Made by a program: the position numbers and the translations under genes
Assembly: GCA_958295665.1 (NCBI GenBank)
Contig: OY282558.1
Location: forward strand, 50,351,389-50,415,388
From: Tipula vernalis
Taxonomy: Eukaryota; Arthropoda; Insecta; Diptera; Tipulidae
Direction of reading: 5' to 3'
Length of the DNA: 64,000 nucleotides
Shown: piece after piece, positions 11,700-25,269 of the stretch
Layout: every line of letters begins with the position of its first letter
How positions within the stretch are numbered: the stretch's first letter is position 1
The notes under the pieces: generated by a model
Database searches by the model: none
Seen by the model: only the letters and a program-made list of their open reading frames with translations
What the model was told of the DNA's origin: nothing

Positions 11700-14600
11700 C
11701 TAAGAAATGTTTAGAAATAATCGAGTAATCAAAATGAAAATTGTCACAGCAATTACAGGTCTCGAAACCTATTGATAGAGGTATCAACCATCGTAATCGG
11801 ACCATTTTAGATTTTTGCCGCCCAAAAAGTTGTGGGCTATAGCACAGTTGATTTTCAATAAAATTGAATTTTCTAAGAAATGTTTAGAAACAATCGAACA
11901 ATCAAAATCAAAATTGTCACAGCAATTACAGGTCTCGAAACCTATTGATAGAGGTATCAACCATCGTAATCGGACCATTTTAGATTTTTGCCGCCCAAAA
12001 AGTTGTGGGCTATAGCACAGTTGATTTTCAATAAAATTGAATTTTCTAAGAAATGTTTAGAAATAATCGAGCAATCAAAATGCAAATTGTCACAGCAATT
12101 ACAGGTCTCGAAACTTATTGACAGAGGTATCAACCATCGTAATCGGAGCATTTTAGATTTTAGCCGCCCAAAAACTTGTGGGCTATAGCACAGTTGATTT
12201 TCAATAAAATTGAATTTTCTAAGAAATGTATAGAAATAATCGAGCAATCAAAATGAAAATTGTCACATCAATTACAGGTCTTGAAACCTATTGATAGAGG
12301 TATCAACCATCGTAATCGGACCATTTTAGATTTTTGCCGCCCAAAAACTTGTGGGCTATAACACAGTTGACTTTCAATAAAATTGAATTTTCTAAGAAAT
12401 GTTTAGAAATAATCGAGCAATCAAAATGAAAATTGTCACAGCAATTACAGGTCTCGAAACCTATTGATAGAGGTATCAACCATCGTAATCGGACCATTTT
12501 AGATTTTTGCCGCCCAAAAAGTTGTGGGCTATAGCACAGTTGATTTTCAATAAAATTGAATTTTCTAAGAAATGTTTAGAAATAATCGAGCAATCAAAAT
12601 GAAAATTGTCACAGCAATTACAGGTCTCGAAACCTATTGATAGAGGTATCAACCATCGTAATCGGACCATTTTAGATTTTTGCCGCCCAAAAAGTTGTGG
12701 GCTATAGCACAGTTGATTTTCAATAAAATTGAATTTTCTAAGAAATGTTTAGAAATAATCGAGCAATCAAAATGAAAATTGTCACAGCAATTACAGGTAT
12801 CGAAACCTATTGATAGAGGTATCAACCATCGTAATCGGACCATTTTAGATTTTAGCCGCCCAAAAACTTGTGGGCTATAGCACAGTTGAGTTTCAATTAA
12901 ATTGAATTTTCTAAGAAATGTTTAGAAATAATCGAGTAATCAAAATGAAAATTGTCACAGCAATTACAGGTCTCGAAACCTATTGATAGAGGTATCAACC
13001 ATCGTAATCGGACCATTTTAGATTTTTGCCGCCCAAAAACTTGTGGGCTATAGCACAGTTGATTTTCAATAAAATTGAATTTTCTAAGAAATGTTTAGAA
13101 ATAATCGAGCAATCAAAATGCAAATTGTCACAGCAATTACAGGTCTCGAAACCTATTGATAGAGGTATCAACCATCGTAATCGGACCATTTTAGATTTTT
13201 GCCGCCCAAAAAGTTGTGGGCTATAGCACAGTTGACTTTCAATAAAATTGAATTTTCTAAGAAATGTTTAGAAATAATCGAGCAATCAAAATGAAAATTG
13301 TCACAGCAATTACAGGTCTCGAAACCTATTGATAGAGGTATCAACCATCGTAATCGGACCATTTTAGATTTTTGCCGCCCAAAAAGTTGTGGGCTATAGC
13401 ACAGTTGATTTTCAATAAAATTGAATTTTCTAAGAAATGTTTAGAAATAATCGAGCAATCAAAATGAAAATTGTCACAGCAATTACAGGTATCGAAACCT
13501 ATTGATAGAGGTATCAACCATCGTAATCGGACCATTTTAGATTTTAGCCGCCCAAAAACTTGTGGGCTATAGCACAGTTGAGTTTCAATTAAATTGAATT
13601 TTCTAAGAAATGTTTAGAAATAATCGAGTAATCAAAATGAAAATTGTCACAGCAATTACAGGTCTCGAAACCTATTGATAGAGGTATCAACCATCGTAAT
13701 CGGACCATTTTAGATTTTTGCCGCCCAAAAAGTTGTGGGCTATAGCACAGTTGATTTTCAATAAAATTGAATTTTCTAAGAAATGTTTAGAAACAATCGA
13801 ACAATCAAAATCAAAATTGTCACAGCAATTACAGGTCTCGAAACCTATTGATAGAGGTATCAACCATCGTAATCGGACCATTTTAGATTTTTGCCGCCCA
13901 AAAACTTGTGGGCTATAGCACAGTTGATTTTCAATAAAATTGAATTTTCTAAGAAATGTATAGAAATAATCGAGCAATCAAAATGAAAATTGTCACATCA
14001 ATTACAGGTCTTGAAACCTATTGATAGAGGTATCAACCATCGTAATCGGACCATTTTAGATTTTAGCCGCCCAAAAACTTGTGGGCTATAACACAGTTGA
14101 CTTTCAATAAAATTGAATTTTCTAAGAAATGTTTAGAAATAATCGAGCAATCAAAATGAAAATTGTCACAGCAATTACAGGTCTCGAAACCTATTGATAG
14201 AGGTATCAACCATCGTAATCGGACCATTTTAGATTTTTGCCGCCCAAAAAGTTGTGGGCTATAGCACAGTTGATTTTCAATAAAATTGAATTTTCTAAGA
14301 AATGTTTAGAAATAATCGAGCAATCAAAATGAAAATTGTCACAGCAATTACAGGTCTCGAAACCTATTGATAGAGGTATCAACCATCGTAATCGGACCAT
14401 TTTAGATTTTAGCCGCCCAAAAACTTGTGGGCTATAGCACAGTTGAGTTTCAATTAAATTGAATTTTCTAAGAAATGTTTAGAAATAATCGAGTAATCAA
14501 AATGAAAATTGTCACAGCAATTACAGGTCTCGAAACCTATTGATAGAGGTATCAACCATCGTAATCGGACCATTTTAGATTTTTGCCGCCCAAAAAGTTG

Positions 14601-15589
14601 TGGGCTATAGCACAGTTGATTTTCAATAAAATTGAATTTTCTAAGAAATGTTTAGAAATAATCGAGCAATCAAAATGCAAATTGTCACAGCAATTACAGG
14701 TCCCGAAACTTATTGACAGAGGTATCAACCATCGTAATCGGAGCATTTTAGATTTTAGCCGCCCAAAAACTTGTGGGCTATAGCACAGTTGATTTTCAAT
14801 AAAATTGAATTTTCTAAGAAATGTATAGAAATAATCGAGCAATCAAAATGAAAATTGTCACAGCAATTACAGGTCTCGAAACCTATTGATAGAGGTATCA
14901 ACCATCGTAATCGGACCATTTTAGATTTTTGCCGCCCAAAAACTTGTGGGCTATAGCACAGTTGATTTTCAATAAAATTGAATTTTCTAAGAAATGTTTA
15001 GAAATAATCGAGCAATCAAAATGAAAATTGTCACAGCAATTACAGGTCTCGAAACCTATTGATAGAGGTATCAACCATCGTAATCGGACCATTTTAGATT
15101 TTTGCCGCCCAAAAACTTGTGGGCTATAGCACAGTTGATTTTCAATAAAATTGAATTTTCTAAGAAATGTTTAGAAATAATCGAGCAATCAAAATGAAAA
15201 TTGTCACAGCAATTACAGGTCTCGAAACCTATTGATAGAGGTATCAACCATCGTAATCGGACCATTTTAGATTTTTGCCGCCCAAAAAGTTGTGGGCTAT
15301 AGCACAGTTGATTTTCAATAAAATTGAATTTTCTAAGAAATGTTTAGAAATAATCGAGCAATCAAAATGAAAATTGTCACAGCAATTACAGGTCTCGAAA
15401 CCTATTGATAGAGGTATCAACCATCGTAATCGGAGCATTTTAGATTTTTGCCGCCCAAAAACTTGTGGGCTATAGCACAGTTGATTTTCAATAAAATTGA
15501 ATTTTCTAAGAAATGTTTAGAAATAATCGAGCAATCAAAATGAAAATTGTCACAGCAATTACAGGTCTCGAAACCAATTGATAGAGGTA

Positions 15590-16995
15590 TCAACCATCGT
15601 AATCGGACCATTTTAGATTTTTGCCGCCCAAAAAGTTGTGGGCTATAGCACAGTTGATTTTCAATAAAATTGAATTTTCTAAGAAATGTTTAGAAATAAT
15701 CGAGCAATCAAAATGAAAATTGTCACAGCAATTACAGGTTCCGAAACCTATTGACAAAGGTATCAACCATCGTAATCGGACCATTTTAGATTTTTGCCGC
15801 CCAAAAACTTGTGGGCTATAGCACAGTTGATTTTCAATAAAATTGAATTTTCTAAGAAATGTTTAGAAATAATCGAGCAATCAAAATGAAAATTGTGACA
15901 GCAATTACAGGTCTCGAAACCTATTGATAGAGGTATCAACCATCGTAATCGGACCATTTTAGATTTTTGCCGCCCAAAAAGTTGTGGGCTATAGCACAGT
16001 TGATTTTCAATAAAATTGAATTTTCTAAGAAATGTTTAGAAATAATCGAGCAATCAAAATGAAAATTGTCACAGCAATTACAGGTCTCGAAACCTATTGA
16101 TAGAGGTATCAACCATCGTAATCGGACCATTTTAGATTTTTGCCGCCCAAAAACTTGTGGGCTATAGCACAGTTGATTTTCAATAAAATTGAATTTTCTA
16201 AGAAATGTTTAGAAATAATCGAGCAATCAAAATGAAAATTGTCACAGCAATTACAGGTCTCGAAACCTATTGATAGAGGTATCAACCATCGTAATCGGAG
16301 CATTTTAGATTTTTGCCGCCCAAAAACTTGTGGGCTATAGCACAGTTGATTTTCAATAAAATTGAATTTTCTAAGAAATGTTTAGAAATAATCGAGCAAT
16401 CAAAATGAAAATTGTCACAGCAATTACAGGTTCCGAAACCTATTGACAAAGGTATCAACCATCGTAATCGGACCATTTTAGATTTTTGCCGCCCAAAAAC
16501 TTGTGGGCTATAGCACAGTTGATTTTCAATAAAATTGAATTTTCTAAGAAATGTTTAGAAATAATCGAGCAATCAAAATGAAAATTGTGACAGCAATTAC
16601 AGGTCTCGAAACCTATTGATAGAGGTATCAACCATCGTAATCGGACCATTTTAGATTTTTGCCGCCCAAAAAGTTGTGGGCTATAGCACAGTTGATTTTC
16701 AATAAAATTGAATTTTCTAAGAAATGTTTAGAAATAATCGAGCAATCAAAATGAAAATTGTCACAGCAATTACAGGTCTCGAAACCTATTGATAGAGGTA
16801 TCAACCATCGTAATCGGACCATTTTAGATTTTTGCCGCCCAAAAACTTGTGGGCTATAGCACAGTTGATTTTCAATAAAATTGAATTTTCTAAGAAATGT
16901 TTAGAAATAATCGAGCAATCAAAATGAAAATTGTCACAGCAATTACAGGTCTCGAAACCTATTGATAGAGGTATCAACCATCGTAATCGGACCAT
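15590..16995 (+). repeat. Tandem 4-monomer (692-bp) repeat
   Basis: The monomer carrying GTGACAG (near 15,897) follows one carrying GGTTCCG with GACAAAGG. The same order recurs 692 bp later (GTGACAG near 16,588). The next two monomers also correspond. A third copy of this order lies near 20,415-20,955, as part of the 4,825-bp offset pair. Confidence 0.75.
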
Positions 16996-18390
16996 TTTAG
17001 ATTTTAGCCGCCCAAAAACTTGTGGGCTATAGCACAGTTGAGTTTCAATTAAATTGAATTTTCTAAGAAATGTTTAGAAATAATCGAGCAATCAAAATGA
17101 AAATTGTCACAGCAATTACAGGTCTCGAAACCTATTGATAGAGGTATCAACCATCGTAATCGGACCATTTTAGATTTTTGCCGCCCAAAAACTTGTGGGC
17201 TATAGCACAGTTGATTTTCAATAAAATTGAATTTTCTAAGAAATGTTTAGAAATAATCGAGCAATCAAAATGAAAATTGTCACAGCAATTACAGGTCTCG
17301 AAACCTATTGATAGAGGTATCAACCATCGTAATCGGAGCATTTTAGATTTTTGCCGCCCAAAAACTTGTGGGCTATAGCACAGTTGACTTTCAATAAAAT
17401 TGAATTTTCTAAGAAATGTTTAGAAATAATCGAGCAATCAAAATGAAAATTGTCACAGCAATTACAGGTCTCGAAACCTATTGATAGAGGTATCAACCAT
17501 CGTAATCGGACCATTTTAGATTTTTGCCGCCCAAAAAGTTGTGGGGTATAGCACAGTTGATTTTCAATAAAATTGAATTTTCTAAGAAATGTTTAGAAAT
17601 AATCGAGCAATCAAAATGAAAATTGTCACAGCAATTACAGGTCTCGAAACCTATTGATAGAGGTATCAACCATCGTAATCGGACCATTTTAGATTTTTGC
17701 CGCCCAAAAACTTGTGGGCTATAGCACAGTTGATTTTCAATAAAATTGAATTTTCTAAGAAATGTTTAGAAATAATCGAGCAATCAAAATGAAAATTGTC
17801 ACAGCAATTACAGGTATCGAAACCTATTGATAGAGGTATCAACCATCGTAATCGGACCATTTTAGATTTTAGCCGCCCAAAAACTTGTGGGCTATAGCAC
17901 AGTTGAGTTTCAATTAAATTGAATTTTCTAAGAAATGTTTAAAAATAATCGAGTAATCAAAATGAAAATTGTCACAGCAATTACAGGTCTCGAAACCTAT
18001 TGATAGAGGTATCAACCATCGTAATCGGACCATTTTAGATTTTTGCCGCCCAAAAAGTTGTGGGCTATAGCACAGTTGATTTTCAATAAAATTGAATTTT
18101 CTAAGAAATGTTTAGAAACAATCGAACAATCAAAATCAAAATTGTCACAGCAATTACAGGTCTCGAAACCTATTGATAGAGGTATCAACCATCGTAATCG
18201 GACCATTTTAGATTTTTGCCGCCCAAAAAGTTGTGGGCTATAGCACAGTTGATTTTCAATAAAATTGAATTTTCTAAGAAATGTTTAGAAATAATCGAGC
18301 AATCAAAATGCAAATTGTCACAGCAATTACAGGTCTCGAAACTTATTGACAGAGGTATCAACCATCGTAATCGGAGCATTTTAGATTTTA

Positions 18391-18410
18391 GCCGCCCAAC
18401 AGTTGATTTT
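18391..18410 (+). repeat. 19-bp deletion removing the hairpin
   Basis: GCCGCCCAA joins directly to CAGTTG at 18,399/18,400. Nineteen bases (u89-u107) are lost: the loop, the 3' stem arm and the palindrome. The corresponding monomers at 12.2, 14.8 and 19.4 kb keep this segment, so the deletion is recent and not yet spread. Confidence 0.92.
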
Positions 18411-21400
18411 CAATAAAATTGAATTTTCTAAGAAATGTATAGAAATAATCGAGCAATCAAAATGAAAATTGTCACATCAATTACAGGTCTTGAAACCTAT
18501 TGATAGAGGTATCAACCATCGTAATCGGACCATTTTAGATTTTAGCCGCCAAAAAACTTGTGGGCTATAACACAGTTGACTTTCAATAAAATTGAATTTT
18601 CTAAGAAATGTTTAGAAATAATCGAGCAATCAAAATGAAAATTGTCACAGCAATTACAGGTCTCGAAACCTATTGATAGAGGTATCAACCATCGTAATCG
18701 GACCATTTTAGATTTTTGCCGCCCAAAAAGTTGTGGGCTATAGCACAGTTGATTTTCAATAAAATTGAATTTTCTAAGAAATGTTTAGAAATAATCGAGC
18801 AATCAAAATGAAAATTGTCACAGCAATTACAGGTCTCGAAACCTATTGATAGAGGTATCAACCATCGTAATCGGACCATTTTAGATTTTTGCCGCCCAAA
18901 AAGTTGTGGGCTATAGCACAGTTGATTTTCAATAAAATTGAATTTTCTAAGAAATGTTTAGAAATAATCGAGCAATCAAAATGAAAATTGTCACAGCAAT
19001 TACAGGTATCGAAACCTATTGATAGAGGTATCAACCATCGTAATCGGAGCATTTTAGATTTTAGCCGCCCAAAAACTTGTGGGCTATAGCACAGTTGAGT
19101 TTCAATTAAATTGAATTTTCTAAGAAATGTTTAGAAATAATCGAGTAATCAAAATGAAAATTGTCACAGCAATTACAGGTCTCGAAACCTATTGATAGAG
19201 GTATCAACCATCGTAATCGGACCATTTTAGATTTTTGCCGCCCAAAAAGTTGTGGGCTATAGCACAGTTGATTTTCAATAAAATTGAATTTTCTAAGAAA
19301 TGTTTAGAAATAATCGAGCAATCAAAATGCAAATTGTCACAGCAATTACAGGTCTCGAAACTTATTGACAGAGGTATCAACCATCGTAATCGGAGCATTT
19401 TAGATTTTAGCCGCCCAAAAACTTGTGGGCTATAGCACAGTTGATTTTCAATAAAATTGAATTTTCTAAGAAATGTATAGAAATAATCGAGCAATCAAAA
19501 TGAAAATTGTCACAGCAATTACAGGTCTCGAAACCTATTGATAGAGGTATCAACCATCGTAATCGGACCATTTTAGATTTTTGCCGCCCAAAAACTTGTG
19601 GGCTATAGCACAGTTGATTTTCAATAAAATTGAATTTTCTAAGAAATGTTTAGAAATAATCGAGCAATCAAAATGAAAATTGTCACAGCAATTACAGGTC
19701 TCGAAACCTATTGATAGAGGTATCAACCATCGTAATCGGACCATTTTAGATTTTTGCCGCCCAAAAACTTGTGGGCTATAGCACAGTTGATTTTCAATAA
19801 AATTGAATTTTCTAAGAAATGTTTAGAAATAATCGAGCAATCAAAATGAAAATTGTCACAGCAATTACAGGTCTCGAAACCTATTGATAGAGGTATCAAC
19901 CATCGTAATCGGACCATTTTAGATTTTTGCCGCCCAAAAAGTTGTGGGCTATAGCACAGTTGATTTTCAATAAAATTGAATTTTCTAAGAAATGTTTAGA
20001 AATAATCGAGCAATCAAAATGAAAATTGTCACAGCAATTACAGGTCTCGAAACCTATTGATAGAGGTATCAACCATCGTAATCGGACCATTTTAGATTTT
20101 TGCCGCCCAAAAAGTTGTGGGCTATAGCACAGTTGATTTTCAATAAAATTGAATTTTCTAAGAAATGTTTAGAAATAATCGAGCAATCAAAATGCAAATT
20201 GTCACAGCAATTACAGGTCTCGAAACCTATTGATAGAGGTATCAACCATCGTAATCGGACCATTTTAGATTTTTGCCGCCCAAAAACTTGTGGGCTATAG
20301 CACAGTTGATTTTCAATAAAATTGAATTTTCTAAGAAATGTTTAGAAATAATCGAGCAATCAAAATGAAAATTGTCACAGCAATTACAGGTCTCGAAACC
20401 AATTGATAGAGGTATCAACCATCGTAATCGGACCATTTTAGATTTTTGCCGCCCAAAAAGTTGTGGGCTATAGCACAGTTGATTTTCAATAAAATTGAAT
20501 TTTCTAAGAAATGTTTAGAAATAATCGAGCAATCAAAATGAAAATTGTCACAGCAATTACAGGTTCCGAAACCTATTGACAAAGGTATCAACCATCGTAA
20601 TCGGACCATTTTAGATTTTTGCCGCCCAAAAACTTGTGGGCTATAGCACAGTTGATTTTCAATAAAATTGAATTTTCTAAGAAATGTTTAGAAATAATCG
20701 AGCAATCAAAATGAAAATTGTGACAGCAATTACAGGTCTCGAAACCTATTGATAGAGGTATCAACCATCGTAATCGGACCATTTTAGATTTTTGCCGCCC
20801 AAAAAGTTGTGGGCTATAGCACAGTTGATTTTCAATAAAATTGAATTTTCTAAGAAATGTTTAGAAATAATCGAGCAATCAAAATGAAAATTGTCACAGC
20901 AATTACAGGTCTCGAAACCTATTGATAGAGGTATCAACCATCGTAATCGGACCATTTTAGATTTTTGCCGCCCAAAAACTTGTGGGCTATAGCACAGTTG
21001 ATTTTCAATAAAATTGAATTTTCTAAGAAATGTTTAGAAATAATCGAGCAATCAAAATGAAAATTGTCACAGCAATTACAGGTCTCGAAACCTATTGATA
21101 GAGGTATCAACCATCGTAATCGGAGCATTTTAGATTTTTGCCGCCCAAAAACTTGTGGGCTATAGCACAGTTGATTTTCAATAAAATTGAATTTTCTAAG
21201 AAATGTTTAGAAATAATCGAGCAATCAAAATGAAAATTGTCACAGCAATTACAGGTCTCGAAACCTATTGATAGAGGTATCAACCATCGTAATCGGACCA
21301 TTTTAGATTTTTGCCGCCCAAAAAGTTGTGGGCTATAGCACAGTTGATTTGCAATAAAATTGAATTTTCTAAGAAATGTTTAGAAATAATCGAGCAATCA

Positions 21401-21479
21401 AAATGCAAATTGTCACAGCAATTACAGGTCCCGAAACCTATTGATAGAGGTATCAACCATCGTAATCGGACCATTTTAG

Positions 21480-22090
21480 ATTTTTGCCGCCCAAAAAGTT
21501 ATGGGCTATAGCACAGTTGATTTTCAATAAAATTGAATTTTCTAAGAAATGTTTAGAAACAATCGAACAATCAAAATGAAAATTGTCACAGCAATTACAG
21601 GTCTCGAAACCTATTGATAGAGGTATCAACCATCGTAATCGGAGCATTTTAGATTTTTGCCGCCCAAAAAGTTGTGGGCTATAGCACAGTTGATTTTCAT
21701 TAAAATTGAATTTTCTAAGAAATGTTTAGAAATAATCGAGCAATCAAAATGAAAATTGTCACAGCAATTACAGATCTCGAAACCTATTGATAGAGGTATC
21801 AACCATCGTAATCGGAGCATTTTAGATTTTTGCCGCCCAAAAAGTTGTGGGCTATAGCACAGTTGATTTTCAATAAAATTGAATTTTCTAAGAAATGTTT
21901 AGAAATAATCGAGCAATCAAAATGAAAATTGTCACAGCCATTACAGGTCTCGAAACCTATTGATAGAGGTATCAACCATCGTAATCGGACCATTTTAGAT
22001 TTTAGCCGCCCAAAAACTTGTGGGCTATAGCACAGTTGATTTTCAATAAAATTGAATTTTCTAAGAAATGTTTAGAAATAATCGAGCAAT
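21480..22090 (+). repeat. Island of left-block-type monomers
   Basis: Within about 600 bp there are an AAACAATCGAACAATC monomer (near 21,557), a CATTAAA monomer (near 21,699) and a u79A/u92C monomer (near 21,972). This combination is typical of 1-11,100 and is absent from the flanks. It is the only CATTAAA copy I saw right of 10.7 kb. Confidence 0.7.
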
Positions 22091-23063
22091 CAAAATGAAA
22101 ATTGTCACAGCAATTACAGGTCTCGAAACCTATTGATAGAGGTATCAACCATCGTAATCGGACCATTTTAGATTTTTGCCGCCCAAAAACTTGTGGGCTA
22201 TAGCACAGTTGATTTTCAATAAAATTGAATTTTCTAAGAAATGTTTAGAAATAATCGAGCAATCAAAATGAAAATTGTCACAGCAATTACAGGTCTCGAA
22301 ACCTATTGATAGAGGTATCAACCATCGTAATCGGAGCATTTTAGATTTTTGCCGCCCAAAAAGTTGTGGGCTATAGCACAGTTGATTTTCAATAAAAATG
22401 AATTTTCTAAGAAATGTTTAGAAATAATCGAGCAATCAAAATGAAAATTGTCACAGCATTTACAGGTTCCGAAACCTATTGACAAAGGTATCAACCATCG
22501 TAATCGGACCATTTTAGATTTTTGCCGCCCAAAAAGTTGTGGGCTATAGCACAGTTGATTTTCAATAAAAATGAATTTTCTAAGAAATGTTTAGAAATAA
22601 TCGAGCAATCAAAATGCAAATTGTGACAGCAATTACAGGTCTCGAAACCTATTGATAGAGGTATCAACCATCGTAATCGGAGCATTTTAGATTTTTGCCG
22701 CCCAAAAACTTGTGGGCTATAGCACAGTTGATTTTCAATAAAATTGAATTTTCTAAGAAATGTTTAGAAATAATCGAGCAATCAAAATGCAAATTGTCAC
22801 AGCAATTACAGGTCTCGAAACCTATTGATAGAGGTATCAACCATCGTAATCGGAGCATTTTAGATTTTTGCCGCCCAAAAACTTGTGGGCTATAGCACAG
22901 TTGATTTTCAATAAAATTGAATTTTCTAAGAAATGTTTAGAAATAATCGAGCAATCAAAATGCAAATTGTCACAGCAATTACAGGTCTCGAAACCTATTG
23001 ATAGAGGTATCAACCATCGTAATCGGACCATTTTAGATTTTTGCCGCCCAAAAACTTGTGGGC

Positions 23064-23087
23064 AAAGTTGATTTTCAATAAAATGGC
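23064..23087 (+). repeat. 24-bp insertion splitting the palindrome
   Basis: Between GTGGGC and TATAGC lie 24 extra bases. They consist largely of a second copy of AGTTGATTTTCAATAAAAT (u109-u127) followed by GGC. This is a displaced local duplication, not foreign DNA. Confidence 0.9.
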
Positions 23088-24960
23088 TATAGCACAGTTG
23101 ATTTTCAATAAAATTGAATTTTCTAAGAAATGTTTAGAAATAATCGAGCAATCAAAATGCAAATTGTCACAGCAATTACAGGTCTCGAAACCTATTGATA
23201 GAGGTATCAACCATCGTAATCGGACCATTTTAGATTTTTGCCGCCCAAAAACTTGTGGGCTATAGCACAGTTGATTTTCAATAAAATTGAATTTTCTAAG
23301 AAATGTTTAGAAATAATCGAGCAATCAAAATGAAAATTGTCACAGCAATTACAGGTCTCGAAACCTATTGATAGAGGTATCAACCATCGTAATCGGACCA
23401 TTTTAGATTTTTGCCGCCCAAAAAGTTGTGGGCTATAGCACAGTTGATTTTCAATAAAAATGAATTTTCTAAGAAATGTTTAGAAATAATCGAGCAATCA
23501 AAATGAAAATTGTCACAGCAATTACAGGTTCCGAAACCTATTGACAAAGGTATCAACCATCGTAATCGGACCATTTTAGATTTTTGCCGCCCAAAAAGTT
23601 GTGGGCTATAGCACAGTTGATTTTCAATAAAATTGAATTTTCTAAGAAATGTTTAGAAATAATCGAGCAATCAAAATGAAAATTGTCACAGCAATTACAG
23701 GTTCCGAAACCTATTGACAAAGGTATCAACCATCGTAATCGGACCATTTTAGATTTTTGCCGCCCAAAAAGTTGTGGGCTATAGCACAGTTGATTTTCAA
23801 TAAAATTGAATTTTCTAAGAAATGTTTAGAAATAATCGAGCAATCAAAATGAAAATTGTCACAGCAATTACAGGTCTCGAAACCTATTGATAGAGGTATC
23901 AACCATCGTAATCGGAGCATTTTAGATTTTTGCCGCCCAAAAACTTGTGGGCTATAGCACAGTTGATTTTCAATAAAAATGAATTTTCTAAGAAATGTTT
24001 AGAAATAATCGAGCAATCAAAATGAAAATTGTCACAGCAATTACAGGTCTCGAAACCTATTGATAGAGGTATCAACCATCGTAATCGGACCATTTTAGAT
24101 TTTTGCCGCCCAAAAACTTGTGGGCTATAGCACAGTTGATTTTCAATAAAATTGAATTTTCTAAGAAATGTTTAGAAATAATCTAGCAATCAAAATGAAA
24201 ATTGTCACAGCAATTACAGGTCTCGAAACCTATTGATAGAGGTATCAACCATCGTAATCGGACCATTTTAGATTTTTGCCGCCCAAAAAGTTGTGGGCTA
24301 TAGCACAGTTGATTTTCAATAAAAATGAATTTTCTAAGAAATGTTTAGAAATAATCGAGCAATCAAAATGAAAATTGTCACAGCAATTACAGGTCTCGAA
24401 ACCTATTGATAGAGGTATCAACCATCGTAATCGGAGCATTTTAGATTTTTGCCGCCCAAAAAGTTGTGGGCTATAGCACAGTTGATTTTCAATAAAATTG
24501 AATTTTCTAAGAAATGTTTAGAAATAATCGAGCAATTAAAATGCAAATTGTCACAGCAATTACAGGTTCCGAAACCTATTGACAAAGGTATCAACCATCG
24601 TAATCGGACCATTTTAGATTTTTGCCGCCCAAAAACTTGTGGGCTATAGCACAGTTGATTTTCAATAAAATTGAATTTTCTAAGAAATGTTTAGAAATAA
24701 TCGAGCAATCAAAATGCAAATTGTCACAGCAATTACAGGTCTCGAAACCTATTGATAGAGGTATTAACCATCGTAATCGGACCATTTTAGATTTTTGCCG
24801 CCCAAAAACTTGTGGGCTATAGCACAGTTGATTTTCAATAAAATTGAATTTTCTAAGAAATGTTTAGAAATAATCGAGCAATCAAAATGCAAATTGTCAC
24901 AGCAATTACAGGTCTCGAAACCTATTGATAGAGGTATCAACCATCGTAATCGGAGCATTT

Positions 24961-24975
24961 TAGATTTTTCCGCCC
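24961..24975 (+). repeat. 1-bp deletion at u80 (TTTTTCCGCCC)
   Basis: The usual TTTTTGCCGCCC lacks its G. The same change occurs independently or by copying near 55,868. Confidence 0.9.
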
Positions 24976-25269
24976 AAAAAGTTGTGGGCTATAGCACAGT
25001 TGATTTTCAATAAAATTGAATTTTCTAAGAAATGTTTAGAAATAATCGAGCAATCAAAATGAAAATTGTCACAGCAATTACAGGTCTCGAAACCTATTGA
25101 TAGAGGTATCAACCATCGTAATCGGACCATTTTAGATTTTTGCCGCCCAAAAACTTGTGGGCTATAGCACAGTTGATTTTCAATAAAATTGAATTTTCTA
25201 AGAAATGTTTAGAAATAATCGAGCAATCAAAATGAAAATTGTCACAGCAATTACAGGTCTCGAAACCTA

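Larger units (their letters stand above)
11100..21480 (+). repeat. Second subfamily block with 25-, 27- and 28-unit offsets
   Basis: New variants appear here: u173 A>C (first near 12,082), GGTATCG at u24 (11,587; 12,797; 13,489; 17,815; 19,007), the u115/u123 double variant (seven copies at 11,677; 12,888; 13,580; 14,445; 17,040; 17,905; 19,097), u147 T>A, and from 15.7 kb the GGTTCCG form. Monomer order repeats over long distances: 13,341-13,900 matches 17,666-18,225 (4,325 bp, 25 units); 14,400-15,440 matches 19,052-20,090 (4,652 bp, 27 units minus the 19-bp deletion); 15,441-16,430 matches 20,266-21,255 (4,825 bp, 28 units minus 19 bp). The private ACCAATTG at about 15,574 and 20,399 supports the last pairing. 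Confidence 0.8.

Noticed and set aside
11815..12015. Plus-strand open frames of 60-66 codons in monomers with u173 C (or the TCAAAATTG form)
   Set aside because: They start only at TTG, and exist because one substitution removes a TGA stop. They share the monomer with the minus-strand frame and show no coding constraint.
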